Assembly: GCF_024752355.1 (NCBI RefSeq)
Contig: NZ_JANTHZ010000002.1
Span: forward strand, 1-64,000
Origin: Ancylobacter mangrovi
Lineage (GTDB): Bacteria > Pseudomonadota > Alphaproteobacteria > Rhizobiales > Xanthobacteraceae
Direction: 5' to 3'
Length of the DNA: 64,000 bases
Each line of letters opens with the position of its first letter. The first letter of the stretch is position 1. The notes beneath the pieces were generated by a model that was not told the origin of the DNA, ran no database searches, and saw nothing but the letters and a program-made list of their open reading frames with translations. This document shows, one piece after another, positions 54,601 through 63,865 of this stretch. The translations under genes and the position numbers were made by a program.

Positions 54601-55935
54601 TCACACCCACACCGTGGCCGGGTGCCGGGTGCCGTCGAAGAAGCGCCCATGGCGAAACGGCGTCGGGTCGACGATCGGGACGTCGCCCGTCACGAGATCG
54701 GCGGCCAGTCGTCCGCCGGCGGGTCCAAGCCCGAAGCCGTGCCCGCTGAATCCGGTCGCGACATAGCAGCCCGGCGCCTTGTCGATCGCCGAGATGACCG
54801 GCACGGCATCCGGCATGGAATCGATGAGCCCGCCCCAGGTCTCGGCGATCCCCACGCCCTTCATGGCGGGAAAGGCGGCCTGGAACTGCCCCATGGTCTT
54901 CGCGATGAGCTTCCTGTCCGGCACGGGGTCGAGCACGCGCGTGACCTCGAACGGCGAAATGCCATCCGTGCGCCACTTACTGAGCGATTCCGGCCCCTCG
55001 AAAAAGGAACGCCCGAGCCTGATGCTGAGCCCGCGCCCCCGCTTGATGAGCAGCGGCAGGAAGTCGGCGGCGTAGCGGATGCCCTGCGGTGTGATGTCGA
55101 CCCGGCCGGTGCCGCGCATGGCGACCGAATAGCCCCCGTCGAGGCGCCGACGGAAGGAGAAGCCCGGACTGCCGACGCCGCCCGTTCCTTCGCTCACCTG
55201 CGGAGCCGCCTGCGTACGCAGCACCGAAGCGAAGACGCCGGCCTGCGGCAGGCTGATCCCCTGGTGCCGCAGGAGCATCGAGGTCCAGGCGCCTCCGGCA
55301 CAAAGCACGGCGTCGGTCCTGATGGTGCCCCGCTCGGTGACCACCGCGGAAACGGCACCCGCCGAGGTCTCCCATCCGCGCACCGCGCAGTTCTGGACGA
55401 TGACCGCCCCGAGCCTCCGGGCGCCCCGGGCGATGGCGGGAGCGGCCTTGGACGGCTCGGCGACGCCGTCGATCGGAGAGTACAGGCCCGCGACCCACTG
55501 GTCCGTCGTGCCCGGCAGCATAGTGCGGAGCTCGGCCGCGTTCAGGATGCGCCCCTGCGTCTGGAAGGCGCGCTTCTGCTCCAGCATGTCCTCCCAATTG
55601 GCGACCTCCGCCGGATCGCGCGTCACGACCAACATGCCGGTGCGGCGAAATCCCGTCTCCTCGCCCAGCTCGCCGTCGAGTTTGCCCCACAGATCCGTGC
55701 TCGCCATGGCGAGCGGCATTTCCGGCAGGGCGCGCCCCTGCTGGCGTACCCAGCCCCAGTTCCGGCTGGACTGCTCGCCGGCGATGCGGCCCTTCTCCAC
55801 GACCACGACCGAATGGCCCTTGCGCGCAAGGTAATAGGCCGCGCTGACGCCGATGATGCCGCCGCCCACGATCACCACGTCGGCGCGTTCGGGAAGTCGC
55901 TCATCGCTGGGTACGCTGTCGACGGGAGGAGACAT
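54601..55935 (-). CDS. FAD-dependent amino-acid/amine oxidoreductase (DadA-like)
   Basis: 444 residues of the DAO family. FAD site DVVIVGGGIIGVSAAYYLARKG (about 19-40), NWGWVRQQGRALPEMPLA, and carboxy-terminal GFSGHGFGLGPAGG. GGAACGAGG precedes the ATG at 55933-55935. Last gene of the minus-strand transporter operon starting at 60236; it probably oxidises the imported amine or amino acid to an aldehyde or keto acid. Convergent with the TetR gene, 37 bases apart. Confidence 0.88.
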   Translation of the reverse strand: MSPPVDSVPSDERLPERADVVIVGGGIIGVSAAYYLARKGHSVVVVEKGRIAGEQSSRNWGWVRQQGRALPEMPLAMASTDLWGKLDGELGEETGFRRTGMLVVTRDPAEVANWEDMLEQKRAFQTQGRILNAAELRTMLPGTTDQWVAGLYSPIDGVAEPSKAAPAIARGARRLGAVIVQNCAVRGWETSAGAVSAVVTERGTIRTDAVLCAGGAWTSMLLRHQGISLPQAGVFASVLRTQAAPQVSEGTGGVGSPGFSFRRRLDGGYSVAMRGTGRVDITPQGIRYAADFLPLLIKRGRGLSIRLGRSFFEGPESLSKWRTDGISPFEVTRVLDPVPDRKLIAKTMGQFQAAFPAMKGVGIAETWGGLIDSMPDAVPVISAIDKAPGCYVATGFSGHGFGLGPAGGRLAADLVTGDVPIVDPTPFRHGRFFDGTRHPATVWV

Positions 55936-55965
55936 GGCCTCGTTCCTTGCTGGTCTGACGAACCT

Positions 55966-56844
55966 TCATTCGGCCGGGATGGAGGCCAGTTCGGCCTCCT
56001 CGGCCCTCGCCGCCTCGGCGCGCCGCGCCCGGCCCCTCTGGTCCTCGCGTCGCTTGATCAGCTCATAGGCGAGCGCGGCGCACAGGGTGACTGCGACGAT
56101 GATGGTCGCCAGTGCCGAAATGGTCGGTGTGGAGCCCTGCCGCACCCGGCCGGCCAGGACCGTGGTCAGCGTCTTGTCCGAGAGAATGGCAAAGGTCGTC
56201 GTGTTGTAGTTCTCGAACGACGACAGGAAGGCCAGCACGGCCGCGGAAAAAAGGGCGGGCTTCAGGAACGGCAGCAGGATGTGGCGGAACACCTGCGGAT
56301 AGGAGGCGCCGAGGTCGAGCGCGGCCTCCTCCTGCGAGCGGTCGAAACGCTGCAGCCGGGCCAGGATGATCAGCATGCAATAGGCCGAGATGAAGCTCGC
56401 ATGGCCCAAAACGGTGAGGATGACGCCGTCATAGAAGAATTTGGTGCTGGTGACGGTCGTCAGCTCACGCCAGAACACCACGGTCGAGATGCCGATGATG
56501 ATGCCCGGGGTCAGCACCGGCGAGACCACGACCAGATAGTAGAAGGAGCGCGCGAGCGGCGCGATCTGGGTCATGACGATGGCGCCGGCCAGTCCGATCG
56601 GCACCGAGATGCAGACCACCAGAAAGCCGATCAACAGGCTGGTGCGGAAGCCCTCCATCATGTCCCGGTCGGCGAACAGCTTGCCGAACCATCCGGTCGT
56701 GAAACCTTCGATCGGCCAGACCTGCGGGTATTCCGGCGTGTTGAAGGCGGAGACCGCCATGACGACCAGCGGACCTAGCAGGTAGACGAAGAAGATCGCG
56801 ATGTAGAGCGCGAACATGACGCGTTGGAAGGGACCAGCCGTCAC
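55966..56844 (-). CDS. ABC transporter permease, PotC type
   Basis: 292-residue inner-membrane permease; coupling loop EEAALDLGASYPQVFRHILLPF; a charged carboxy tail rich in Arg/Ala/Glu. ATGA overlap with the PotB-type gene. Partner of 56841-57848. Confidence 0.9.
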   Translation of the reverse strand: MTAGPFQRVMFALYIAIFFVYLLGPLVVMAVSAFNTPEYPQVWPIEGFTTGWFGKLFADRDMMEGFRTSLLIGFLVVCISVPIGLAGAIVMTQIAPLARSFYYLVVVSPVLTPGIIIGISTVVFWRELTTVTSTKFFYDGVILTVLGHASFISAYCMLIILARLQRFDRSQEEAALDLGASYPQVFRHILLPFLKPALFSAAVLAFLSSFENYNTTTFAILSDKTLTTVLAGRVRQGSTPTISALATIIVAVTLCAALAYELIKRREDQRGRARRAEAARAEEAELASIPAE

Positions 56845-57848
56845 CGGGTGATCTCCCCGAGCTTCAGGCCCGTGATCCGCAGGACCGTCAGCACGAAGAC
56901 GATGCAGGCGACGAGCAGGAGGAAGGCGTAGGCGGCGCCCTGCGGCCAGTTGAACAGTTGGTAGAAGCGGTCATAGACGATCGGCGTGAACCACATGGTT
57001 CGCGGTCCGCCGAGCACCATGGGCGTGGCGACCGCGCCGGTGCACAGCATGAACACGAGCGTGCATCCCGAGGCGATGCCGGGCTTGGCGTGCGGCATGA
57101 CGATGAAGGCGTGGATGTGCCACCACGGCGCCCCGAGATCTCGCGCCGCCTCGATCTGATTCCTGTCGAGGCTTTCGATCGCGTTGTAGAGCGGGAAGAT
57201 CATCAGCAGCAGATAGGCGTAGCTCAACCCCATATAGAGACCGACATCGGCCGCGAGGAAGTCGAACGGCTCGCTCGTCAATCCGAGGCCCATCAGCGCC
57301 TGATTGACGATGCCTCCGGACGAAAGGAGCACGCGGAACGCGAAGGCGCGCAGGATGTCGTTCACCCAGTAGGGAACGATGAGCAGCAGCAGCAGGACCC
57401 TCAGCCTCTCCGCCGTGGCGGACTGCGCCATGTGGTAGGCGAGCGGGTAGCAGATGGCGAAATTCAGCAGCGTTATCAGTATGCTGGCGAAGATGGTCGT
57501 GAAGAAGGCGTTGATGTGGATCCAGTTCCAGTGAGCCGTCGACGTCAGGGATCCAAAGAGGAAGTAGCGGTAGTTCTGCAGCGTGTAGACGTCCTTCGGC
57601 CCGCCCATCTGCGACAGCGGAAGCTTCGGCCGGAACGACAGGTCCACCATGTAGATCATCGGCAGGACGATGATGAACAGCGCCCAGAAGCCGACCGCGA
57701 TGATGAGGTAGAGCCCGATCGGCCACCCGTTGCGCTGGAAGAAGCCGGGCCGGCTGGCGGACGTCCCCGTGCCTTCGACGCGTGCGATCAGCCAGAAGGC
57801 GATCACCACGACCAGCGGCAGCAGGAGAATGACGTAGATGCTCCTCAT
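56841..57848 (-). CDS. ABC transporter permease, PotB type
   Basis: 335 residues, longer than usual because of an extra amino-terminal helix (MRSIYVILLLPLVVVIAFWL) before the standard six. Coupling loop IEAARDLGAPWWHIHAFIVMPHA. ATG at 57846-57848, 10 bases after the ATPase stop. Confidence 0.9.
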   Translation of the reverse strand: MRSIYVILLLPLVVVIAFWLIARVEGTGTSASRPGFFQRNGWPIGLYLIIAVGFWALFIIVLPMIYMVDLSFRPKLPLSQMGGPKDVYTLQNYRYFLFGSLTSTAHWNWIHINAFFTTIFASILITLLNFAICYPLAYHMAQSATAERLRVLLLLLIVPYWVNDILRAFAFRVLLSSGGIVNQALMGLGLTSEPFDFLAADVGLYMGLSYAYLLLMIFPLYNAIESLDRNQIEAARDLGAPWWHIHAFIVMPHAKPGIASGCTLVFMLCTGAVATPMVLGGPRTMWFTPIVYDRFYQLFNWPQGAAYAFLLLVACIVFVLTVLRITGLKLGEITR

Positions 57849-57858
57849 GGCCGCCCCC

Positions 57859-58932
57859 TCAGTGGCTTGCCGGCAGGGCGAGCAACAGCCCGTCCTTCGG
57901 CTCGAAGCCCACGCGGAGGTTCTCATTGCTGGAGGGCGCGCCGGCGCCACCGCCTATGGTGGCGGTGATCTTCTGGCCGGTACGCACCCGCAGGGTCACA
58001 TGGGTGACGCTGCCTTCATAGGCGACATCGAGGGTTTCGCCCTCGAAGCCGACCGTCGAGCCGTTCGCCCTCAGCGCCAGCGACTCCGGGCGCACGAACA
58101 GCAGCGCCTCGGCGCCCGGCGTCAGACCGACGGGATTCCGGCCCTTTAGGATGCCGAGCGGCGTCTCCAGCGTCGCGAATCCATCCTCCACCGATGCCAC
58201 CCGGCCCCGTATCCGGTTGTTCTCGCCGACGAAGGAGGCAACGAAGGGCGTGCGCGGCTCGGCATAGACGGCACGTCCGTCGCCGACCTGCTCGATCACC
58301 CCGGCATTCATCACGGCGATGCGGTCCGACATGGTCAGCGCCTCGCCCTGGTCGTGGGTTATGTAGATGAAGGTGATGCCCACACGCTTCTGGATGGCGC
58401 GCAGCTCCGCCCGCATATGCTGGCGCAGCTTGAGGTCGAGCGCCGAGAGCGGCTCGTCGAGCAGCAGCACCGAGGGCTCGACCGCCAGCGCGCGGGCGAT
58501 GGCGACGCGCTGCTTCTGCCCGCCCGAGAGCTCGGAGACCTTCTTGTGGCCATGCTCGGTCAGCGCGACCTGAATGAGCAGGTTCTTCACCTTCTCGTCG
58601 CGCTCGTGGCGTGGCACCCCGCGAACGCGCAGGCCATAGCCGATGTTCTCGGCCACGCTCATCATCGGGAACAAGGCGAGGTTCTGGAAGATGAGGGCGG
58701 TCGGCCGCTTGTTCGGTCCGAAGCCCTTCATGTCCTCCCCGCCGATGCGCACGCTGCCGCGGGTCGGCTCGATGAAACCGGAAATGGTGCGCAGGAGCGT
58801 GGTCTTGCCGCAGCCGGAGGGGCCGAGAAACGAGAAGAACTCGCCCGGCTCAATGGTGAGGTTGGCGTCCCGGACGGCGACGAACTCGCCAAACGTCACA
58901 TTGACGCCTTCAAGCTCCACGGCTGCGGCCAT
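57859..58932 (-). CDS. ABC transporter ATP-binding protein, PotA type
   Basis: 357 residues: Walker A GPSGCGKTT, FQNLALFPMM, signature LSGGQKQR, Walker B VLLLDEPLSALD, switch ITHDQGEALTMSD and a TOBE end (LFVRPESLALRA). ATG at 58930-58932 (MAAAVELEG); sequence upstream of it is spacer. Confidence 0.92.
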   Translation of the reverse strand: MAAAVELEGVNVTFGEFVAVRDANLTIEPGEFFSFLGPSGCGKTTLLRTISGFIEPTRGSVRIGGEDMKGFGPNKRPTALIFQNLALFPMMSVAENIGYGLRVRGVPRHERDEKVKNLLIQVALTEHGHKKVSELSGGQKQRVAIARALAVEPSVLLLDEPLSALDLKLRQHMRAELRAIQKRVGITFIYITHDQGEALTMSDRIAVMNAGVIEQVGDGRAVYAEPRTPFVASFVGENNRIRGRVASVEDGFATLETPLGILKGRNPVGLTPGAEALLFVRPESLALRANGSTVGFEGETLDVAYEGSVTHVTLRVRTGQKITATIGGGAGAPSSNENLRVGFEPKDGLLLALPASH

Positions 58933-59013
58933 ACGGTTTTTCCACGCACAGAGATAGCGATCGGCCACGGGCGGGCCGGGATAGCGAAAGCGAGACGCGC
59001 GGCCTTGCAGGAA

Positions 59014-59040
59014 GGCGGGTCGGCCAGCCGGCCGCCCGCC
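59014..59040 (-). terminator. Intercistronic GC hairpin between binding-protein and ATPase genes
   Basis: GGCGGG-T-CGGCC and GGCCGCCCGCC pair over 11 bases with one bulged base and a 4-base loop, 20 bases after the binding-protein stop. No T tract, so probably partial termination or transcript stabilisation, as after the binding-protein gene at 29214. Confidence 0.6.
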
Positions 59041-59060
59041 CTCCATGGCGCGCCGCGTGC

Positions 59061-60236
59061 TCAGGCCGCCTTGAACTTTTCGGCGTATTCGTTGCGAAGC
59101 TGCGTGTACCAGGACGTATCCGGGGGCCGCAGCCAGAGCTTGTCCAGCGCATCGCCGGGATAGGCCTCGGCGAAGTTCTTCTTGGACGCCTCGGAGAGGA
59201 AGGCGTCCGCGCCCTTCACCACCGGATTGTAGCCCGAGCCGTCGGCCACCATGGCGGCCACTTCCGGCGTGTGGACGAAGTTGAGGAACTCGTAGGCCTG
59301 ATCGATGTTCGTCGCGCCCTTGGTCATGGCCCAGCCGTCGATCCAGGTGATCGCGCCCTCCTGTGGGGCCATGAAGCCCACGGGCTTGCCCTGCTTCTTG
59401 AGCGAAAGGATCGGCCCGTCCCAGGTCTGGCCGATCACGCAGCCATTTTCGAGAAAACCGGACTTGGTATTGTCGGCGCTGTCCCAGAACTGCTTGATCT
59501 GGGCCTTGTTCTCCACCGCGAACTTGGTGATCGGGTCGTAGATCTTGCGAGCCGTCTCCTCGTCCTTGTAGCTGTCGCGCATCCGGTCGGTGGGGAGCTT
59601 GCCGCTGGCGTCCCACCACAGGCCGATGCCGAGCAGCAGCGAATGCGGGCGGCCCTGGAGCTTGCCCTTGTACTCGGGCGCCCAAAGCGTTCCGAAGCTG
59701 AGGCTGTCATACTTCAGGTCGGTCAGGTCGGTGCGCCAGGAAATGGCCTCCGTGCCCCAGCAATGGGGCACGTGATAGAGCTTGCCGTCCCAGGTCCACA
59801 GGCTGGTCGACCCCGCCAGCATGGTCGGGATGATGGCATCGAGCTTCAGCTTGTTGGTGTCGAACGGAGCGAACACTTCCAGCTCGCGGAATTCGGGCGC
59901 CCGGCTGAAGGACGGCATGCACAGGTCGAAGCCTTCGCCGTCGGTCGCCTGCAGCTTATTGATCTGCTCCTCATTCTGCGAGAATGGGGTGGTGCGAACC
60001 TTGATGCCGGTCTTCTTGGTGAACTCAGGAATTACCGGGTTGGGGACTTCGTCGCTCCACGTCAGCAGGCTGAGTTCACCCGATGACGCGAACGCGTTGC
60101 GCACGATGTAAGGGGCGCCGATTGCCGCGGTGCCGGCACCGAGAGCGCCCTTCAGGAAGGTGCGGCGATTGAACGCCCGCGCGGCCCTCAGGGTTTTCAT
60201 GGCGGAGGAACCGTTATTCTTCGGGGAGTGGAGCAT
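59061..60236 (-). CDS. ABC transporter substrate-binding protein, PotD/PotF type
   Basis: 391 residues with a twin-arginine signal (FNRRTFLKGALGAGTAAIGA). Mature start LSLLTWSDEVPNPVIPEF; further GTEAISWRTD, WIDGWAMTKGA, NFVHTPEVAAM. The ATG at 60234-60236 is preceded by AAGGA; the ATG at 60198-60200 lacks a ribosome site. Heads the operon down to 54601. Ligand unknown; DadA-like oxidase and nearby aminotransferase/aldehyde dehydrogenase point to an amine or amino acid. Confidence 0.88.
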   Translation of the reverse strand: MLHSPKNNGSSAMKTLRAARAFNRRTFLKGALGAGTAAIGAPYIVRNAFASSGELSLLTWSDEVPNPVIPEFTKKTGIKVRTTPFSQNEEQINKLQATDGEGFDLCMPSFSRAPEFRELEVFAPFDTNKLKLDAIIPTMLAGSTSLWTWDGKLYHVPHCWGTEAISWRTDLTDLKYDSLSFGTLWAPEYKGKLQGRPHSLLLGIGLWWDASGKLPTDRMRDSYKDEETARKIYDPITKFAVENKAQIKQFWDSADNTKSGFLENGCVIGQTWDGPILSLKKQGKPVGFMAPQEGAITWIDGWAMTKGATNIDQAYEFLNFVHTPEVAAMVADGSGYNPVVKGADAFLSEASKKNFAEAYPGDALDKLWLRPPDTSWYTQLRNEYAEKFKAA

Positions 60237-60542
60237 GACGGCATGTCCTTCGGATGAACGGATGGGAAGTCGGCCGCGGTTCAGGCGGCGAAGCGAAGGC
60301 AGTCGCTTACGGCAAGGGCATCCCACAGCAACGCGGCCATACGGCACCCCTTTCATTCCAATAGATAGAATGGTATGTCGCTAGATAGAATGAAAATCTG
60401 CCGAGAGAGTGTCAAGTGCGTTTGTGGGCACGAATTAATCCTGCATGATATTTGCGCAAATTCGGGTGCCGATGGGGAAAACGGCGGCACGCGGTTCGGG
60501 GGCTGATCGCCGGCCGCCGCGTTCTTGGGCAGCGAGGAGGAA
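60237..60542. promoter_or_regulatory. Divergent promoter with ATTC/GAAT inverted repeats
   Basis: Spacer between the binding-protein and IclR genes. CATTC...GAATG arms bound a 19-base element at 60354-60372, and TAGATAGAATGAAAA follows at 60382-60396. The same TTCATTCTAT core occurs at 63764-63806. Likely IclR operators; remainder holds no gene. Confidence 0.6.
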
Positions 60543-61301
60543 ATGCACGTGGCAGAAACGGCACTCAAGACCAAGGGAGTCGAAGCCGTCGACAAGGCGC
60601 TCCACATATTGTCGCTGTTCACGGCGGACACGCCGAAGCTCTCGCTGGGCGAGATCAGCCAGCGCAGCGGCTATGTAAAGAGCACGGCGATGCGCCTGCT
60701 CATCTCCCTGCAGCAGGCCGGCCTCGTCGTCATGCAGCCGGACAAGAGCTACATGGTCGGCCCGCAGACCTTCCGGCTTGGGCATCTCTACCAGCGCAGC
60801 CTGCGGCTCGAGCCCGTCGTGCGGCCCGTATTGCGCGCCCTGGTACTGCGCACGGGCGAAAGCGGTTCGTTCTTCAAGCGCGAGGGCAATATGCGGGTGT
60901 GCCTGTTCCGCGAGGATTCCTCGCAGGTGCTGCGCGAGCATGTGCCTGAAGGCGAGGCCGTGGGGCTGGACAAGGGCGCGCCGGGTCACGTCCTCTCCGA
61001 GTTCTCGGACGTGGACGGAACCCGCCCGGCGTCCGATGCGCAGCTTGCGCGCCTTCCCATCGTCTCGCTCGGCCAGCGCGGTCCCGACATCGCCGGCATC
61101 GCCGCACCGGTCTTCGGAGCCGCGCAGGGTCTCGTCGGGGCCGTGACATTGTCGGGTCCGCGGACGCGCTTCACGCCCGAGGTCATCGAGGACATGAGGC
61201 CGCTGGTGCTCGAGGCGGCCCGCGAGCTCACGCGCGCGCTGGCCGGCTCCTTCTATGACGACCTGTCAGTACGCGTGCCCCGGCTCGATCACGTCGGCTA
61301 G
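60543..61301 (+). CDS. IclR family transcriptional regulator
   Basis: 252 residues from the ATG at 60543, but AGGAGG (60535-60540) is only 2 bases away; the GTG at 60549 has ideal 8-base spacing and may be the true start (250 residues). Winged helix VDKALHILSLFTADTPKLSL...SGYVKSTAMRLL, then the IclR effector domain. It lies between two operator clusters, so it probably controls both the importer operon and the dehydrogenase/aminotransferase promoter. Its last 36 bases overlap the convergent dehydrogenase gene. Confidence 0.88.
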   Translation: MHVAETALKTKGVEAVDKALHILSLFTADTPKLSLGEISQRSGYVKSTAMRLLISLQQAGLVVMQPDKSYMVGPQTFRLGHLYQRSLRLEPVVRPVLRALVLRTGESGSFFKREGNMRVCLFREDSSQVLREHVPEGEAVGLDKGAPGHVLSEFSDVDGTRPASDAQLARLPIVSLGQRGPDIAGIAAPVFGAAQGLVGAVTLSGPRTRFTPEVIEDMRPLVLEAARELTRALAGSFYDDLSVRVPRLDHVG

Positions 61302-62210
61302 CGGGGCGCCGGCGAGGTAGCGGTCCAGATTGGACGCTATCTTGTCGGAGAGACGGCGCAGGAAGGCGGGATCCGACCAGGAGATGTGCGGGGTGATGCG
61401 CACCGAGGGATGCGTGTAGAGACGGTGCCCCGCCGGGAGCGGCTCGGGATCCGTCACGTCCAGGGTCGCGAAGCCGACGCGGCCGGAATCCAGTGCATCA
61501 AGCAAGGCATCCTGATCGACGAGATCGCCGCGCCCGACATTGACGAGGTGCAAGCCGGGCTTCGCCATGGCCAGCAGCTCGCTGGAGACGATATGGCGCG
61601 TTTCCGCCGTCGACGGCACGGCGACGACGAGATGATCGGCCTGCGCAACCATGGCCGACAGGGCGCACGGCTCGACACCCGGCTCCCGGCCAGACCAGAC
61701 GCCACGTCGCGTCGCCAGGATCCGCATGTCGAAGGCGGCGGCCCTCCGCGCGATCGCCTGGCCTATGGCGCCGTAACCGACGAGACCCAGCGTCGCCCCT
61801 TCCAGCCGCCCGAGGGCGACTTCGCCCCAGCCTTCGGGCCCGCGTACCGTGACCTGCTCGATGCGCTTCTCCCGTGCCAGCAGGGCGGCCAGCACATATT
61901 CAGCGATCGGCACGGCGGCAATGCCGCGCCCGGAACTCACGATCGTGCCCGACCACATCCAGGCTGGATAGGCATCCATGCCGGCGGACATGGTCTGCAC
62001 CCATCGCAGGCGATGCGGCCAGCCTTCGGGGGGTGATGCCGGGGCGCTTCGCCACGCCGGAAAGGCGCGGGTGAGCAGGATATCCGCCGCCGAATCCACC
62101 TCCCAGGGACGGCTGGAGCCATCATGCTCGATGATGACGGGCCGCGACGGATGGTCGGCCAGACGCGCGCCGATCTCCGGCCCGAGCTGATTGACGATCA
62201 CCGCCGGCAT
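61266..62210 (-). CDS. D-isomer-specific 2-hydroxyacid dehydrogenase
   Basis: 314 residues. NAD(P) site VGYGAIGQAIARR; catalytic arginine in VNVGRGDLVD, acidic residue in DVTDPEPLP and histidine in RITPHISWSD, so the triad is present. The ATG at 62208-62210 has GGAG 6 bases upstream; a GTG at 62223-62225, directly after the upstream stop, is weaker. Glyoxylate/hydroxypyruvate reductase-like. Probably co-transcribed with the aldehyde dehydrogenase gene 15 bases upstream. Confidence 0.88.
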   Translation of the reverse strand: MPAVIVNQLGPEIGARLADHPSRPVIIEHDGSSRPWEVDSAADILLTRAFPAWRSAPASPPEGWPHRLRWVQTMSAGMDAYPAWMWSGTIVSSGRGIAAVPIAEYVLAALLAREKRIEQVTVRGPEGWGEVALGRLEGATLGLVGYGAIGQAIARRAAAFDMRILATRRGVWSGREPGVEPCALSAMVAQADHLVVAVPSTAETRHIVSSELLAMAKPGLHLVNVGRGDLVDQDALLDALDSGRVGFATLDVTDPEPLPAGHRLYTHPSVRITPHISWSDPAFLRRLSDKIASNLDRYLAGAPLADVIEPGHAY

Positions 62211-62225
62211 CGGCCGCTCCAGCAC

Positions 62226-63701
62226 CTAGAGATCGAAGGGGGACACATATTTGCCCGACAGGTTCACCAGCACGCTCTTGGTCTGGAGGTATTCGTGTAT
62301 CATGTCCGCACCTCCCTCGCGCCCGAGCCCGGACATCTTGTATCCGCCGAAGGGCGTGATGTTGGAGCTCGCGCGGTAGGTATTCACCCAGACCGTGCCG
62401 GCCTGAAGCTTCGCCGCCACGCGGTGGACCCGGTTGACGTCCTGCGTCCAGAGGCCGGCACCGAGGCCGAAGCGGATGTCGTTGGCGATCCGCAGCGCAT
62501 CGGCCTCGTCCTCGAAGGGAATGACGCAAAGCGCCGGCCCGAAGATCTCCTCCTGCGCGATGCGCATGCCGTTTTCCACGCCGGTGAAGATCGTCGGCTC
62601 GATGAACAGCCCCTTTCCAAGCCCGGGGCGCGTGGCGGGCCCGCCGCCACAGGCGACCACCGCACCTTCGCCCCTGCCCATCTCGATGCGCTGGAGAATG
62701 CGATCGAACTGCGGCCTGTTGGCAACCGGCCCGATGTGGGTCGCCGGGTCCATCGGATCACCGAGCCGGATCCGGCCCGCGAGATCGACCACCCGCGGGA
62801 CGAAGGTGTCATAGATCGAGCGCTGCACCAGCAGTCGGGAGCCGGCGATGCAGCTCTGACCACCCGACGCGAAGATGCCCGCGACCGCGCCCTGCGCGGC
62901 ATTGTCGAGATTGGCATCCTCGAACACGATGTTGGGCGACTTGCCGCCCAGTTCGAGGATGACCGGCTTCAGCCGCTTGGCCGCGCCCGCATAGACGGCG
63001 AGCCCGCCATCGACCCCGCCCGTGAAGGCCAGCTTCACGACGTCCGGATGATCCACCAGCGCCTTGCCGGCCTCGCCGCCGAGACCTGTGACGACATTGA
63101 CGACACCGTCGGGGAATCCTGCCTCTCCCACCAGCGCAGCGAAGCGCAATGCCGAGGCAGAGGTGAACTCCGAAGGCTTGATGACCGCCGTGTTGCCTGT
63201 CGCCAGGGCCGGCGCCAGCTTCCAGGCCAGCAGATTCAGAGGCGAATTCCAGGGCGTGATCATGCCGATCACGCCCAACGGCTCGCGGCGAGTATAGCTC
63301 AGATGTTCCGGGCGATCGGTCGGCAGCACCTCGCCCGTGATCTTGTCGGCAAGGCCCGCATAGAAGTAGTACCACTCGGGGATACGGCCGACCTGCGCCT
63401 TCATCTCGCGATAGGTCTTGCCGTTGTCGCGCACCTCGATGGCGGCGAGCTCGTCGACATGCGCCGCGACGAGATCCCCGAGCCGCCGCATCAGCGCCGC
63501 CCGCGCGGGCTGGGTCATCGTGCTCCAGGGCCCTTCCCGGAAGGCACGCGAGGCGGCCGCCACCGCAGCCTCCACATCCTCGGGCGAGGAGCGGGGCACC
63601 CGGCCCCAGACCTCGCCGGTGAAGGGATTGTCGCAGTCGAGATAGGCACCGGATCGCGGCGGGACATAGGCGCCATTGATGTAGTTGTTCCAGATTTCCA
63701 T
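62226..63701 (-). CDS. NAD(P)-dependent aldehyde dehydrogenase
   Basis: 491 residues, standard ALDH length. Cofactor motif ITPWNSPLNLLAWKLAPAL, catalytic glutamate in LELGGKSPN, nucleophilic cysteine in SGGQSCIAGSR. GGGAGAG precedes the ATG at 63699-63701. Divergent from the aminotransferase; together they would convert an amine via its aldehyde to an acid. Betaine-aldehyde or gamma-aminobutyraldehyde-type substrates are plausible but unproven. Confidence 0.92.
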   Translation of the reverse strand: MEIWNNYINGAYVPPRSGAYLDCDNPFTGEVWGRVPRSSPEDVEAAVAAASRAFREGPWSTMTQPARAALMRRLGDLVAAHVDELAAIEVRDNGKTYREMKAQVGRIPEWYYFYAGLADKITGEVLPTDRPEHLSYTRREPLGVIGMITPWNSPLNLLAWKLAPALATGNTAVIKPSEFTSASALRFAALVGEAGFPDGVVNVVTGLGGEAGKALVDHPDVVKLAFTGGVDGGLAVYAGAAKRLKPVILELGGKSPNIVFEDANLDNAAQGAVAGIFASGGQSCIAGSRLLVQRSIYDTFVPRVVDLAGRIRLGDPMDPATHIGPVANRPQFDRILQRIEMGRGEGAVVACGGGPATRPGLGKGLFIEPTIFTGVENGMRIAQEEIFGPALCVIPFEDEADALRIANDIRFGLGAGLWTQDVNRVHRVAAKLQAGTVWVNTYRASSNITPFGGYKMSGLGREGGADMIHEYLQTKSVLVNLSGKYVSPFDL

Positions 63702-63865
63702 TGCGCGCTCTCCCACTTCAAGCCCGGACGCTCGGCTTCGGCTTGACGACGTTAGCCGAAGCCTTCATTCTATTCAATGAATTTTCATTCTATTGTATGG
63801 AATGAACGTTTGCCATGAAACTTTCACCTCGCCGGTTGCGCTGCTCTCACACCTCGGGAACCACG
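63702..63865. promoter_or_regulatory. Divergent promoter with two TTCATT/AATGAA palindromes
   Basis: TTCATTCTATTCAATGAA (63764-63781) has 6-base inverted arms; 63784-63806 has TTCATTC and GAATGAA arms round a 9-base centre. Both resemble 60354-60396, linking this promoter to the IclR protein at 60543. Confidence 0.65.
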
